From positions 11,199,606 through 11,263,605 of the forward strand of contig VZSR01003798.1 in assembly GCA_013398615.1 (NCBI GenBank): DNA of 64,000 bases. The letters are read 5' to 3'. This document shows positions 61,274 to 64,000 of the stretch, piece after piece. The DNA is from Brachypodius melanocephalos. Its lineage: Eukaryota > Chordata > Aves > Passeriformes > Pycnonotidae. Below the pieces are notes generated by a model. That model saw only the letters and a program-made list of their open reading frames with translations, made no database searches and had not been told where the DNA came from. The position numbers and the translations under genes were made by a program. Positions within the stretch are counted from its first letter, which is position 1. Each line of letters starts with the position of its first letter.

Positions 61274-64000
61274 CTTATGAGAGTATTGAAGAGGAAAAAA
61301 CCTCAGTTTTTAATGTTATATTTGCATGGCACAATGTAAATTCAGGCAGCACAACTCTTTATTACGAAGTTAAACATTCTTGAAACACATGAAAGAAAAA
61401 GATAAATGTAATAAAATTTGTACTGCTAAGGAATTTTGTCAAATGCAGAGTCTGTTCTAAAAGAACTTTGCAGATGTTTGTTAAGTTTCATAATCTTCAA
61501 CACTGTTTAGCAACTCACACTGCTTCACCTTGGCAGCTCTGTTTGTACTCACCCATCACAGCCACATCCATCAGAAGACGGGGAAGGTGTTCTTGCTGTG
61601 TTGTGCCTGTCCCACAGCACAGGTCTCAGACACACTTCAGACTTTCCAGCAGGTGTCATTCAAGAAACAAACTTCCCATGGGCCTCAATAAGACAATCTC
61701 GGGTTATGGTGTGAATTTTATGTTGCATCCAAGTTCAGAACTACTTCTCCAAAAGTAAAATTGATGAATTTTCAGTTTGGGGAATCTATGAATTCAAATG
61801 ATAGCCCAACTCAAATGCTAACAGTAATGGTAAGATCTTTGTCTAGCAGTTCAGACTACATATTCAATGAGGAGGGAAAAAGGAGAAGACCAGTCCTTGA
61901 AATTTCTCTGCTTGAAAATCCTTTTCTCTTCCAAGAAGCATGACCTGCAAAATCCAGTAGAAATATCCACTACAAGAAGCAGGACTTTGCCTTCACAAAT
62001 CCCCCCTCAGGGGTGTGGGTGCAATGCTATTCAGCACTAGCACAATGACTCTGGGATTTGTGCTGGAGCTCACTGTCCAGTCTGCCTTCAGAGAACCTAT
62101 TCTTCCAAAAGGAGTAAAATCCTGGGCAGAGGTAATGCTGCTTACTGAACTGTCCCCTCCTTTTCTGAATTTTCAACACTCCAGCTCAGTCAGACTTGCA
62201 AAACCATTTATCTTGCTAAACTGCTGCTCTTTGGAGCTTGCAGACCCATTGCACAGTGGTTTTGTTGAAGTGTCTCTTTATTTCAAACACTGAATCTCAT
62301 CAAGTCCTATGCCAATGTGCTTTGAGAACATCCTTCATTGGATTAGGGAAGGGCATTACTCCATAAAATACAACCCCAAAATGGAAACAGTTTATTACAA
62401 TGATCAAATTTAAAATATGTAAATGACACAAGAGATTTCAAAATATAATGTTTGGAATTGGAGACACAAACCAACAGTTCAAACTTTAGGAAGACTGCCA
62501 GACAGGAATCTAAATCAGTGACCATTCAGTATGACCAGTCAGACCAAGTATGAATTATTCAGAAAACTCAAAATCCCTCAAATATAAGAGATGCTGAAAA
62601 GTTTAGATTTTTTCTTATACTAAAGCAGTAAGTGCCTTTTAATTTTTTTTTATGATATAATGAATTATGCATGTAATGTAAAAAATGCTTATAGGATTTG
62701 AAAGCCGAAAGTCTATGTTTAAGTAAAACCCCTGCACAAAGCACCCTAAACTTTAATTTCATGCTCATTTTTGTGTCAATTGTCCCACATTTCCACTCTG
62801 GATTGCTTGTTCCTCCTTTGGCCTTTGCACTGAGGCCAGTGCTTGCCTTGGCACAGCCTAGGCACACAAGCAGTAGTGCAAACATAACTCAGGAGACATA
62901 GAAACCTGAGGCTTGAGTGGGGAGAAATCCCCTTGACCATAAAACCACATCTTGAGTTGTACAGATCATTGGACCCCATGACTTCTGTATGGAAAAAAAC
63001 CCAAGCCACACCAAAACACCACATTCCTTACATAGTTTACATGTTCATGAATTTTTACCCCATATTTAAAATTTAAACAACTACTCAAAAATATTAGCGT
63101 ACTGTTCCTTTTGACAGGATTCCTTCAGAGTAACGCAATAGAAAAATATATTCTTAATTGCCTTGGGACTTTGTTGTAAACTCCATCTCTGTAAGTATGA
63201 ATGCAGTGGTACATCAGACCACACTCATAAAAAATGCTTCTTCAGTTTGGCTTACAAGAAACTATTGCAGGAAGTTCATCTGTATTTGCATATTCAGCTC
63301 TGAAATTGTCACTTTGTTGCAAAAAGATTTTTCTGAGTGAGTTGATTGCGAGCACATATTATAAAGTTGGTAGTTTGAAAGACATCCAGAAGACAAAGGG
63401 AATATATTTGCTTTACTGAGAAATAAATGTACCTAATAAAAAAGTTCCTGCCTTACCTTAGTGATCCTGTAATGATAATTAGCACAAAGCACGCACAAGC
63501 ATGTGCCAAACACCGATCATCACTGCACAAACCATTCCAGAGGGCTGGCAATATTGGCAGGCTGCTGATGTGCACTGCTTTGTAGAATTAAAGGCAAGCA
63601 ATCAAATATCATGTTGCACAAATGTAATTGCTACTACAGCAGTACTGGGTGTTATGGACAATGCCAATTCCTTGAGCTATGAGACTTCCTTGAACACATC
63701 CATTTTTGAAATATCTAGATGAAAGGGTTTTCAAAAGATTTGTTATCTTGGCCCAAGTGAGCAGATGCTGATGCAAAGCAGTGATGCTTGTTGTGAATGG
63801 AATTTTTAATGTCCATGGAAGAGACTGCTGCAACAACTGGATGTGGTTACGGAAGAGTAGCAAAGGAGGGAGATGGGTCCATCTTTTGTTTGCAATTTGT
63901 TCTACTGTCTGCAAGGTTCCTGCAGGGCTACTAAGTTCCTGTAGATATATTTACAACTTTATTTTTACCCTCTTGATGTTTGCTACTCTCATTCAGCCAC
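61274..64000. other. Unique non-coding segment
   Basis: No gene or repeat recognised. Open frames up to 105 codons on both strands lack support. A splice-flanked 54-bp stretch at 61776-61829 (+) has a weak acceptor and was not called. Confidence 0.5.

Overview
The window looks like non-coding vertebrate DNA, most probably from a bird. It is AT-rich (roughly 38-40% G+C by eye), CpG-poor and has few recognisable interspersed repeats. The clearest mobile element is a 5'-truncated CR1 LINE (about 19255-19752, + strand) with the usual CR1 3' end and a terminal octamer repeat. CR1 dominates avian genomes and is also found in turtles and crocodilians. The low repeat load and the many CAAA/A-rich tracts favour a bird. 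Nothing in the sequence settles species or chromosome.

No protein-coding gene could be recognised. In 64 kb the longest open frame is about 153 codons, and it lies mostly antisense to the CR1 copy (19155-19616). The others are short, scattered over both strands and unlike any family I know. No tRNA, rRNA, snRNA, CRISPR array or prokaryotic signal was seen. The best reading is a gene desert or the inside of a very long intron.

Layout: 0-13 kb is AT-rich unique sequence with an assembly gap (2184-2193), A- and CAAA-rich tracts and a few splice-site-flanked segments. A 28-bp perfect palindrome with a third copy of its arm sits at 13.1 kb. The CR1 lies at 19.3-19.75 kb. The block 22.0-23.15 kb is the most regulatory-looking stretch: a SOX/homeodomain-like AT-rich part, four short palindromes within 231 bp (one containing an AP-1 site), and an isolated CpG cluster. 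25.1-25.7 kb is pyrimidine-rich and 27.1-27.8 kb is locally GC-rich. A second gap is at 36202-36241. A 177-bp CAAA-type tract is at 40.5 kb. At 51.99-52.05 kb a CAG|GTGAGT junction is followed 66 bp later by a strong donor, the layout expected of a vertebrate recursive-splicing exon. At 56.05-56.16 kb is what looks like the tail of an ancient L3/CR1-clade LINE.

Splice-site-flanked segments are listed as candidates only. In 128 kb of strand-sequence several good acceptor/donor pairs are expected by chance, so each needs RNA or conservation data. No virus-derived gene was recognised.
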